53,466 nt of DNA from NCBI GenBank assembly GCA_017883235.1, contig JADGNY010000031.1:1-53466 (forward strand). The letters are read 5' to 3'. This document shows positions 40,956 to 47,724 of the stretch, one piece after another (position 1 is the first letter of the stretch; every line of letters starts with the position of its first letter). The stretch comes from Thermoanaerobaculia bacterium (GTDB taxonomy: Bacteria > Acidobacteriota > Thermoanaerobaculia > Gp7-AA8). The position numbers were made by a program, and so were the translations under genes. The notes below the pieces were generated by a model, which worked only from the letters and a program-made list of their open reading frames with translations, was not told where the DNA came from and searched no databases.

Positions 40956-41756
40956 ATGTATCCGACTCTCCTCAAAATCGGCTCCTTCGAGATCACCACC
41001 TTCGGCCTGATGATGTTCGCGGCGTTCATCATCGGCGGGTGGGTGTTGACGCGGCAGTTCCGCCGCTACGGTCTCAGCGACGACGCCGCGTCATCGATCG
41101 TCATGGCGGCCGCGCTCGGCGGAATCGCCGGAGCGAAGATCTATTACGCGATTCTTTTCCGCGACTGGCACCTTCTGCTCGACCGCGCGGGCCTGGTCTG
41201 GTACGGCGGCCTGATCGGCGGCCTTCTTGGCTGCAGCGGCTACATCCTGGTGAAGAAACTCGATTTCTTCAACGTCGCCGATGCCGCCGCCCCGGGGCTG
41301 GCGATCGGTTACGCGCTCGGCCGCATCGGATGTTTCCTCGTCGGCGACGACTACGGCCGGCCGACGGATTCGTGGATCGGTATCGCCTTCCCCAAGGGAT
41401 CGCCGCCGACGACCGCCGAGTCGCTCCGGCAGTTCGGAGTGCATCTCGACCCCTCGATTCCTCCTGATCAGATCTTGCGCGTGCATCCGACGCAGCTCTA
41501 CGAGTCCGCCTCCGCGTTCGTGATGTTCGCGATCCTGATGTACGCCTCCCGCCGCCCCCACCCGAAGGGACGGATCTTCGGCCTCTTCCTGATCCTGATG
41601 GGCATCGAGCGCTTCCTCGTGGAGATCGTCCGCGCCAAAGACGACCGCTTCCTCGGGCCATTTACAGTGGCGCAGTTGATTAGCGTGATCGTGTTCGTGG
41701 TAGGGGTTGGTTTAATCCTGAACCGTCGCGAAGCGAGGGTTCAGGATCTCCGGTGA
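40956..41756 (+). CDS. lgt: Prolipoprotein diacylglyceryl transferase
   Basis: This 266-residue membrane enzyme has about seven hydrophobic segments and the Lgt signature GRIGCFLVGDDYGRPTD, with the Arg and conserved Gly, preceded by WYGGLIGGLLG. HPTQLYES and KGRIFGLFLILMGIERFLVEIVR complete the pattern. It transfers diacylglycerol from phosphatidylglycerol to the lipobox Cys of prolipoproteins in the inner membrane and is usually essential. The final residues (NRREARVQDLR) and stop codon come from a palindromic repeat that has been inserted at the 3' end, so the natural C-terminus may be a few residues different. Confidence 0.95.
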   Translation: MYPTLLKIGSFEITTFGLMMFAAFIIGGWVLTRQFRRYGLSDDAASSIVMAAALGGIAGAKIYYAILFRDWHLLLDRAGLVWYGGLIGGLLGCSGYILVKKLDFFNVADAAAPGLAIGYALGRIGCFLVGDDYGRPTDSWIGIAFPKGSPPTTAESLRQFGVHLDPSIPPDQILRVHPTQLYESASAFVMFAILMYASRRPHPKGRIFGLFLILMGIERFLVEIVRAKDDRFLGPFTVAQLISVIVFVVGVGLILNRREARVQDLR

Positions 41757-41764
41757 GGCCGCGC
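41715..41764. repeat. Left inverted end of the GIY-YIG cassette
   Basis: A hairpin (atcctgaacc...ggttcaggat, 41715-41747) is followed by ctccggtgaggccgcgc. The segment 41744-41764 is the inverse of 42073-42093 at 19 of 21 positions. The hairpin overlaps the end of lgt. Confidence 0.92.
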
Positions 41765-41765
41765 T

Positions 41766-42068
41766 GTGGGTGGCTATGTCTACATCCTCAGCAATAAGAG
41801 CCATCGGCTCTACATCGGTGCCACGACCGACCTTGTTCGGCGGATCACAGAGCACTGGCAGAAGAAATACCAAACAGCGTTCACAGCGCGATACCACTTC
41901 GATCATCTGGTCTACTACGAGGTAATGTCGGACTTTGCCGCTGCACTCGTGCGCGAGAGCGCGATGAAGCAGTGGCATCGTGCAAGAAAAGTGGCGTTGA
42001 TTCAGCTCAAGAATCCGAACTGGCTCGATCTCACATGGCAATTGAACGATTTGTCGTTTCTGCGATGA
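41766..42068 (+). CDS. GIY-YIG nuclease-like protein in an inverted-repeat cassette
   Basis: This 100-residue protein is a single GIY-YIG domain of the UPF0213/YhbQ size: GYVYILSNKSHRLYIGATTDLVRRITEH, with both tyrosines and the Arg, then YYEVMSDFAAALVRESAMKQWHRARKVALI with the catalytic Glu. It could nick DNA. The GTG start comes one base after the left inverted end, and the TGA stop is four bases before the right one, so the gene fills the space between the two palindromic ends almost completely. It has no homologue elsewhere in the window. The nuclease activity is inferred from the family. Confidence 0.85.
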   Translation: MGGYVYILSNKSHRLYIGATTDLVRRITEHWQKKYQTAFTARYHFDHLVYYEVMSDFAAALVRESAMKQWHRARKVALIQLKNPNWLDLTWQLNDLSFLR

Positions 42069-42072
42069 GCCG

Positions 42073-42123
42073 GCGCGGCGCCACCGGAGATCCTGACAGG
42101 CTCGCTGCGCGAGCCGTCAGGAT
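42073..42123. repeat. Right inverted end of the GIY-YIG cassette
   Basis: The first 21 bp are the inverse of the left end, and a hairpin follows (atcctgacaggctcgc, loop, gcgagccgtcaggat). It ends on the stop codon of the convergent aroC gene. Confidence 0.92.
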
Positions 42124-43295
42124 TAATACTTCGCAACCCGCGCTACATAACCATCAAAGTTCGCCCTCATCTCCCCAAGAGAATCCCCCCCGAACTTCTC
42201 CCTCATCGCGTCCGCCAGCGTAATCGCCAGCATCGCCTCGCAGACGACGCCGCAGGCGGGGACGGCGGTGACGTCGCTTCGTTCCCACTGCGAGCGATGT
42301 GGCTCGTGCGTTTCGATGTCGACCGAGGGCAGGCCGCGGCGCAAGGTGGAGATCGGCTTCATGTACGCGCGGACGACAACGTCCTGTCCGTTGGTCACGC
42401 CTCCTTCGAGGCCGCCGGCGCGGTTCGACGTGCGGTGATAGCGCCGTTCTTCGTCGAAGTAGATCGGGTCATGAACCTCGGAGCCGGCACGCCGCGCGGC
42501 AGCCACGCCGTCGCCAACGGACACGGCTTTGACGGCGTGAATGGAGAGGATGGCCTGGGCGATGCGGCCGTCCAGCTTCTCGTTCCACTGTACGTACGAC
42601 CCGAGGCCGACGGGGACGTTGTGCGCGGCGGCGACGATCGTGCCGCCGAGCGTTTCGCCCGCTTCCCGGGCCTTGTCGACCGCGGCCACCATGGCGTCCT
42701 CGGCGTGGCGATTCACGGCGCGCAGCGGAGAATCGTCATCGACTGCGAGGAGCTCGTCCCACGACGGCGCGTAGTCAGAATCTCCCGCGGCGCCGACGGA
42801 GACGACGCCGGAACGCAGCTCGATACCAAAGTTGCGCAACAGTTCCTTGGCAATCGCCCCGGCGGCAACGCGCGAGGCCGTTTCGCGCGCCGAAGCGCGC
42901 TCGAGGATGTCGCGGAGATCGCGGCGGTCGTACTTCATCCCACCGATCAGATCGACATGTCCCGGCCGCGGTGCATGAACCCGCCGTTTCGCCACCTCGG
43001 CTGGATCGACATCCCACACACCCATCGCCGCTTCCCAGTTCCGGAAGTCGTCGTTGCGGACGACGATGGCGATCGGGGAGCCGAGCGTTTCGCTGCCGCG
43101 CACGCCGCCGGCGATCTCGACCTCATCGTGCTCGATCTTCATCCGCCCGCCGCGCCCATAGCCGTGCTGCCGGCGCGCCAGGTCGCGGTTGATCCGCCCG
43201 CGGTCGAGCCGCACCCCTGCCGGCATTCCGGTCACGATGACCGTCAGTTGCGGCCCGTGCGACTCGCCGGCGGAGAGGAACGTGAAGTGCGGCAT
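42123..43295 (-). CDS. aroC: Chorismate synthase
   Basis: This 390-residue enzyme matches chorismate synthase throughout: FTFLSAGESHGPQLTVIVTGMPAG, RRQHGYGRGGRMKIEHDEVEI, GGMKYDRRDLRDILERASARETASRVAAGA, and RYHRTSNRAGGLEGGVTNGQ. It converts EPSP to chorismate using reduced FMN, the last step of the shikimate pathway, and so feeds the trp operon encoded further on. The length is typical. It is followed by the ICMT-like gene 11 bp upstream on the same strand, so the two may be co-transcribed. The stop codon overlaps the palindromic end of the GIY-YIG cassette. Confidence 0.96.
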   Translation of the reverse strand: MPHFTFLSAGESHGPQLTVIVTGMPAGVRLDRGRINRDLARRQHGYGRGGRMKIEHDEVEIAGGVRGSETLGSPIAIVVRNDDFRNWEAAMGVWDVDPAEVAKRRVHAPRPGHVDLIGGMKYDRRDLRDILERASARETASRVAAGAIAKELLRNFGIELRSGVVSVGAAGDSDYAPSWDELLAVDDDSPLRAVNRHAEDAMVAAVDKAREAGETLGGTIVAAAHNVPVGLGSYVQWNEKLDGRIAQAILSIHAVKAVSVGDGVAAARRAGSEVHDPIYFDEERRYHRTSNRAGGLEGGVTNGQDVVVRAYMKPISTLRRGLPSVDIETHEPHRSQWERSDVTAVPACGVVCEAMLAITLADAMREKFGGDSLGEMRANFDGYVARVAKY

Positions 43296-43306
43296 CGTGG
43301 GGAAGT

Positions 43307-43864
43307 CTAGTAGATGCCGGGGATCAGCCGCTTCGAGCGCCGCATGTACTCGCGATAGCGGTCGCCGAAGTGCTCGACCAGCGCGCCTTCCTCCACCGCG
43401 ATGCGATACGAGAAGCCGGCGATGGTCGCCGCCGCGATGATAGCCACACTGAGCCAGTTGCGGAAGGCGAATCCGAGCCCGAGGAACGAGAGCAGCGAAC
43501 CGGTGTACGCGGGATGGCGAATGACGCCATAGAGCCCGCGGTCGACAAGCTCGTGACCCTCGCGGATGGAGACGTCGACGGTGAAGTAACGCCAGAGCGT
43601 GGCGATGGCGATCGCGCGGACGATGATGCCAATGACGATGAGACCAAGTCCGAGCCAGAAGGTGTCATATCCAATCCTCGCCGGCCGATAGCCCTTGACC
43701 ATCGATCCAGCAAACGTAGCGATGGTGATCCCTCCCCACAACAACCACAGCGATCCGCGATCGCGCCGCGAAGCGTTGCCGCGGGCGTGTTTGAGGACCA
43801 TGACCAGGAGTTCCGAAGCGACCCAGATGGAGGAGACGATAGCGAGGAGTTTTCCGTGAGTCAT
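43307..43864 (-). CDS. ICMT/PEMT-like integral membrane methyltransferase
   Basis: This 185-residue protein has four or five hydrophobic segments and the family ending GLYGVIRHPAYTGSLLSFLGLGF, followed by EEGALVEHFGDRYREYMRRSKRLIPGIY, with the RHP and GE-like motifs of isoprenylcysteine carboxyl methyltransferases. These enzymes use S-adenosylmethionine to methylate small or lipid substrates at the membrane. It lies 11 bp upstream of aroC on the same strand. The substrate is unknown in bacteria of this kind. Confidence 0.88.
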   Translation of the reverse strand: MTHGKLLAIVSSIWVASELLVMVLKHARGNASRRDRGSLWLLWGGITIATFAGSMVKGYRPARIGYDTFWLGLGLIVIGIIVRAIAIATLWRYFTVDVSIREGHELVDRGLYGVIRHPAYTGSLLSFLGLGFAFRNWLSVAIIAAATIAGFSYRIAVEEGALVEHFGDRYREYMRRSKRLIPGIY

Positions 43865-43947
43865 GGCGGAATGGTACGTGCTTGCTAGATGGGAGTTTCA
43901 CACGCCGCACGCTACGTTTTTTTGCCCTCGCGCTACACTCGTCATCA

Positions 43948-45087
43948 ATGGACAAGTCCTCCCTCCGCGACCTCTTCCCCGTCACGAAGAACGTCGTCTA
44001 CTTCAACCACGCCGCCGTCGGACCGCTGTCGACGCGCGCGTACGAGGCGATGGAGACGTTCATCCGGGATCAGCGCGACTTCGGGGCGTTGCACTGGAAG
44101 GATTGGTACGCCGAGTACGTCCATCTGCGTGCGTCCGCGGCGAAGCTGATCGGCGCGGAGCCGGGCGAGATCGCCATCCTCAAGAACACCTCCGAAGGGT
44201 TGTCGTTCGTCGCGGAGGGGTTTCGCTGGGATCGGGGAGACAACGTCGTCACCACCGATCTCGAGTTTCCTTCCAACTCCACGCCCTGGAGAAAACTTGA
44301 CAGGCGAGGGGTTGACGTGCGCGTGGTGCGGAGTCACGACGGCGCCTTCACCGTCGATGACGTCGCGCGCTGCATCGATGGGCGGACGCGCATCGTCACC
44401 GTTTCGTCGGTGGCCTTCCACAACGGCTTCGCCGCCGACCTCGACGCTATCGGCGACCTGTGCGCGCGGCGCCACGTCCTCTTCTGCGTCGATGCCATCC
44501 AATCCGTCGGCGTCCTCCCGATCGACGTGAAGCGGTCGAAGATCGCCTTCCTGGCCGCCGACGGGCACAAGTGGATGTGCGGCTCCGAGGGGGCGGCCAT
44601 CTTCTTCGTCGCGGCGGAACATCGCCACAAGTTGGAAGTGCTCGAAAACGGCTGGACGAACATCGAGCGCAAGGGGAAGTTCATCGACTGCCCGATCGAC
44701 CTGATGCCGGACGCGCGGCGATTCGAGGCGGGGTCGTTGAACACCAGCGGCATCTACGGACTGCGCGCCGCCATCGACCTGCTGCTGGAGATCGGGATTG
44801 CTGATATCAGCGAAGAGACGACACGTATCGCCGCGCTGCTGGCGAACCGGCTCGACGACATCGGCTGGCGGGTGGCCTCGCCGCGTCCTATCCGCTCCGG
44901 GATCGTCGGTGCGATTCCGCCGCCGGGCGAAACGTCACTCCTGAAGTGGCACCGTCTGCTGGAGGAAAACGGCGTCATCTGTGCGCCCCGCGAGGGGATG
45001 CTTCGCTTCTCACCGCACTTCTACAATGTGGAGAGTGAGATCGACCGGGTCATCGACGTGCTGAGAGGCGCTGCCGCGCACGCTTGA
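43948..45087 (+). CDS. Class V aminotransferase-fold PLP protein
   Basis: This 379-residue enzyme belongs to the aminotransferase class V superfamily (cysteine desulfurase / serine-glyoxylate / isopenicillin epimerase group): VVYFNHAAVGPLSTRAYEAM, LKNTSEGLSFVAEG, NVVTTDLEFPSN, the cofactor Asp in VDAIQSVGVLPIDV and the PLP Lys in LAADGHKWMCGSEG. No catalytic Cys loop like that of NifS is visible, so a desulfurase role is not supported. The ATG reading MDKSSLRD is chosen, as an upstream start would add a Phe/Arg-rich stretch without a site. The reaction is unknown. Confidence 0.9.
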   Translation: MDKSSLRDLFPVTKNVVYFNHAAVGPLSTRAYEAMETFIRDQRDFGALHWKDWYAEYVHLRASAAKLIGAEPGEIAILKNTSEGLSFVAEGFRWDRGDNVVTTDLEFPSNSTPWRKLDRRGVDVRVVRSHDGAFTVDDVARCIDGRTRIVTVSSVAFHNGFAADLDAIGDLCARRHVLFCVDAIQSVGVLPIDVKRSKIAFLAADGHKWMCGSEGAAIFFVAAEHRHKLEVLENGWTNIERKGKFIDCPIDLMPDARRFEAGSLNTSGIYGLRAAIDLLLEIGIADISEETTRIAALLANRLDDIGWRVASPRPIRSGIVGAIPPPGETSLLKWHRLLEENGVICAPREGMLRFSPHFYNVESEIDRVIDVLRGAAAHA

Positions 45088-45118
45088 CCATCCGAGAGGG
45101 AGACCTCATCATCGTTTC

Positions 45119-46489
45119 ATGCCTGTCATGACGATTCTTCTCAGCGTGATCGCCCTGGTCATCGGCGCGATTCTTGGCGTGATCAGCGGCTGGGTGGTTG
45201 CGAGCGCGAGGAAAACCGGCGAGATTCAGCGTGCCCTGGCCGAGCGCGATCTCGCGCGCGCGGAGCGCGAGCGCAGCGAGGCGGTGGCGGCCGAGGCGCG
45301 CCGCGTGGCGTCCATCGAATCGCAGGCCCGCGCGGTCGCCGAGACCCAGGCCGGCTTTCTGAGTGATACCCGCAAACAGATGGAAGAGGCATTCGCCGCC
45401 ACAGCGCAGAAAACGCTCGCATCGATCAGCACGACCTTCCTCGAACTGAACAAAGCGCACCTCGACGGCTCCAAAGGGGAGATCGTCTCCTCGCTCGACA
45501 CCAAGAAGGCTGAGATCGGCACGATGCTCCAGCCGTTGCGCGAAATGCTCGACCGCTACGCCGGAGATCTGACCAAGAGCGAGCATTCGCGCAACGAGGC
45601 TTACGGCGGCCTGCAGGAGCAGATCCGCTCGCTGCTTGCGGCGCAGGAGCTCTCGCAGCGCGAAGCGACGCGCCTGGCAAACGCACTCGACTCGCCGGCC
45701 GTGCGCGGCTCGTGGGGGGAGAACTCACTGCGGCGCTGCATCGAGCTGGCCGGAATGAGCGAGTTGTGCGACTTCGACGCGCAGGAGACCTTCCTGAGCG
45801 ATGAGGGACGGCGTCTGCGGCCGGACGTCGTCATCCATCTCCCCAACAAGCGCGTGATCGCCGTCGACGCCAAGGTGCCGCTGACCGACTACAGCATCGC
45901 CGCCAACGAGAGCGATGAGCCGCGCAAACGGGAGGCGCTCGTCGCCCACGCCCGCACGCTGCGCCGCCACATCGAATCGCTCAGCCGCAAGGAGTACCAG
46001 GCCAGCGTAGGCGACAGCCTCGATTTCACGGTCATGTTCCTCCCCGGCGAGCACTTCCTCTCCGCGGCCCTGGTCACCGATCCGATGCTCTTCGAGTACG
46101 CGGTCGAAAAGAAGATCTATCTGGCCTCGCCAACCGTCCTCCTGCCGCTGTTGCGCGCCGTGGCCGCGGGATGGAAAGCCGAGCGCACCGAGGAGAACGC
46201 CAAGAAGATGCACGACGCCGGCGTCGAGCTCTTCAACCGTTTCGTGAAGGTGATGGACCTCATCTCCGAGATCGGCGGTGCGCTGGCAAAGACCGTCGAG
46301 CAGTACAACAAAGCGATCCGTTCCATCGACACGCGCCTCTGGCCGAAAGGACAGGAACTGCAACGGATGGCCGGCAGCGGCAAAGAGCTGGAGCCGCTCT
46401 CCCAGGTCGACACCGTCCCCCTCGAGTCGTCGAAGCTGCGTTTGACGATGCAAGGGGAGGAGCCGGCGGAGGTGTTGCCGTTCCCGTGA
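45119..46489 (+). CDS. rmuC: DNA recombination protein RmuC homologue
   Basis: This 456-residue protein starts with one membrane segment (ILLSVIALVIGAILGVISGWVV), continues with a coiled coil rich in Ala, Glu and Arg (residues 35-160), and ends with the RmuC domain: RGSWGENSLRRCIELAGM, RLRPDVVIHLPNKRVIAVDAKVPL, MFLPGEHFLSAAL and VLLPLLRAVAAGW. The DVVI...DAKVPL core resembles a PD-(D/E)XK nuclease fold. RmuC limits recombination at inverted repeats in E. coli, which is noteworthy in a genome so rich in palindromes. The stop is directly followed by the left palindromic end of the next cassette. Confidence 0.93.
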   Translation: MPVMTILLSVIALVIGAILGVISGWVVASARKTGEIQRALAERDLARAERERSEAVAAEARRVASIESQARAVAETQAGFLSDTRKQMEEAFAATAQKTLASISTTFLELNKAHLDGSKGEIVSSLDTKKAEIGTMLQPLREMLDRYAGDLTKSEHSRNEAYGGLQEQIRSLLAAQELSQREATRLANALDSPAVRGSWGENSLRRCIELAGMSELCDFDAQETFLSDEGRRLRPDVVIHLPNKRVIAVDAKVPLTDYSIAANESDEPRKREALVAHARTLRRHIESLSRKEYQASVGDSLDFTVMFLPGEHFLSAALVTDPMLFEYAVEKKIYLASPTVLLPLLRAVAAGWKAERTEENAKKMHDAGVELFNRFVKVMDLISEIGGALAKTVEQYNKAIRSIDTRLWPKGQELQRMAGSGKELEPLSQVDTVPLESSKLRLTMQGEEPAEVLPFP

Positions 46490-46493
46490 GAGC

Positions 46494-46553
46494 GCTTCGC
46501 GCGTTGTCTGCGCCTTCGGCGCGTTGTCGGTTGTCTGCGGCTATCGCCGCGTG
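46494..46553. repeat. Left inverted end of the antitoxin cassette
   Basis: The 60 bp including gcgttgtcggttgtctgcgg and ccgcgtgg are the inverse of 46910-46980 with small indels. They start five bases after the rmuC stop codon and belong to the same family as the ends of the DUF2442 cassette. Confidence 0.92.
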
Positions 46554-46611
46554 GACGACGTTGGAAGAGTAGGGCGAGAGGGCAGGGCTCGAAGTGGGGT
46601 TAGATGGATCC

Positions 46612-46896
46612 GTGAAAACAACCATCGAGATTTCGGACGAGTTGTCCATGAAAGCCGAAGAGGCTGCCGCCTCGAGAGGCGAAACACTCCAAGAGTTCGT
46701 CATCGGAGCGCTCACGGCACGCATCGAGTCAGTGACCCAGCCGGCGTCTCATCTATCCGGATGGCGTAGCGTTTTCGGACTCGCCGACCCGAAGATGGTT
46801 CAGGGGATTGACACGCTGATCGCCGCAGAGTTCGAACAGGTGAATCCCTCCGAGTGGCTCCCCTCACCCCGACGAGGCCGCCGACGTCACAAGTGA
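46612..46896 (+). CDS. Ribbon-helix-helix antitoxin-like protein, cargo of a cassette
   Basis: This 94-residue protein begins KTTIEISDELSMKAEEAAASRGETLQEFVIGALTARI, the strand-helix-helix fold of small antitoxins related to VapB/Arc. The C-terminus (VFGLADPKMVQGIDTLIAAEFEQVNPSEW) matches the usual toxin-binding tail of VapB-like proteins. No toxin gene is adjacent: trp genes follow on one side and rmuC precedes on the other, so it looks like an orphan antitoxin. A GTG start at 46594 or 46612 is possible. The gene is bracketed by inverted palindromic ends of the same family as the DUF2442 cassette. Confidence 0.78.
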   Translation: MKTTIEISDELSMKAEEAAASRGETLQEFVIGALTARIESVTQPASHLSGWRSVFGLADPKMVQGIDTLIAAEFEQVNPSEWLPSPRRGRRRHK

Positions 46897-46909
46897 CCAC
46901 CGACAACCG

Positions 46910-46980
46910 ACCACGCGCCGCAGCGCAGACAACCGACAACGCGGCGAAGCCGCAGACAACGCGGCGCGAAGCGCCGCAGT
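46910..46980. repeat. Right inverted end of the antitoxin cassette
   Basis: This end runs ccacgcgccgcagcgcagac, then aaccgacaacgcg and two hairpins with a GAA loop (gcggcgaagccgc, gcggcgcgaagcgccgc), and closes with cagtta. It aligns along its whole length with the right end of the DUF2442 cassette at 32189-32259. It lies about 20 bp upstream of the trp leader. Confidence 0.92.
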
Positions 46981-46999
46981 TATGCTATTCTCGCCCCCC

Positions 47000-47068
47000 A
47001 TGAACGCCCCCCTGAACGAGGTAAACGAGTCGACGGTTTGTCCGGTCGACTCGTCGCTTTGGCTATAG
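47000..47068 (+). promoter_or_regulatory. Possible trp leader peptide with hairpin
   Basis: An open frame of 22 codons starts MNAPLNEVNESTV and ends SSLWL, with one Trp codon two positions before the stop. A 10-bp perfect hairpin (acgagtcgac...gtcgactcgt, 47025-47054) lies inside it. The trp operon starts 84 bp downstream. The arrangement recalls trp attenuation or another leader-based control, but there is only one Trp codon and no U-rich terminator was recognised, so this is tentative. No T-box signature (AGGGTGG) is seen. Confidence 0.35.
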
Positions 47069-47151
47069 CGCCTCCCTTCTGACAACCTCGTCTCGATGGT
47101 GTAGCGCCTGATCCCGTCAGTATCCACGCGCCGACGTTCAGGAGCTTCCCA

Positions 47152-47724
47152 ATGATCACCGTTGTCGATAACTACGATTCGTTCACGTACAACCTGGTCC
47201 AGCAAATCGAGCGGATCTCCGCGTTCGAGCTCCAGGTCGTCCGCAATGACGCCTTCGAAGTCGATGCCCTGCTCGACCAGGAGCCGGAAGCGATCGTGAT
47301 CTCGCCCGGCCCCGGTACGCCGGCGCGCGCGGGCCGGATCCTCGAGCTGATCCGCGCGAACGAGTCCATCCCGCTCCTCGGCATCTGTCTCGGGCACCAG
47401 GCCATCGGCCAGGCGTTCGGGGCGCGCATCGTCCGCGGGCGCGTGCCGGTGCATGGCAAGCTCAGCGAAGTCCGGCACGAACGGCGCGGCCTCTTCGCTG
47501 GCTGTCCGACGCCGATGCAGACAGCGCGTTACCACTCGCTCGTCGTCGACCGCGATTCGCTCCCGGACGAGCTGCGCATCGACGCCGAGACCGACGACGG
47601 CGTAATCATGGCCATCGCTCATCGCGACCGGCCGATCTACGGCATCCAGTTCCATCCCGAGTCGTATGGCACCGAGGGGGGCGACAAACTGATCGCCAAC
47701 TTCCTGGCGGAGGTGCGCCAGTGA
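47152..47724 (+). CDS. trpG: Anthranilate synthase component II (glutamine amidotransferase)
   Basis: This 190-residue class I amidotransferase has the expected catalytic triad: Cys in LLGICLGHQAIGQAF, and His and Glu in YGIQFHPESYGTEGG. The start MITVVDNYDSFTYNLVQ and VISPGPGTP are TrpG/PabA hallmarks. It supplies ammonia from glutamine to the TrpE subunit to make anthranilate from chorismate. It is the first gene of trpGDCFBA and overlaps trpD by four bases. trpE is absent in the window and must be elsewhere. The same protein may also serve PabB. Confidence 0.95.
   Translation: MITVVDNYDSFTYNLVQQIERISAFELQVVRNDAFEVDALLDQEPEAIVISPGPGTPARAGRILELIRANESIPLLGICLGHQAIGQAFGARIVRGRVPVHGKLSEVRHERRGLFAGCPTPMQTARYHSLVVDRDSLPDELRIDAETDDGVIMAIAHRDRPIYGIQFHPESYGTEGGDKLIANFLAEVRQ

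Noticed and set aside
46981-47151. T-box or TRAP-type control in front of trpG
   Set aside because: No T-box consensus (AGGGTGG) and no series of spaced GAG/TAG triplets were seen.
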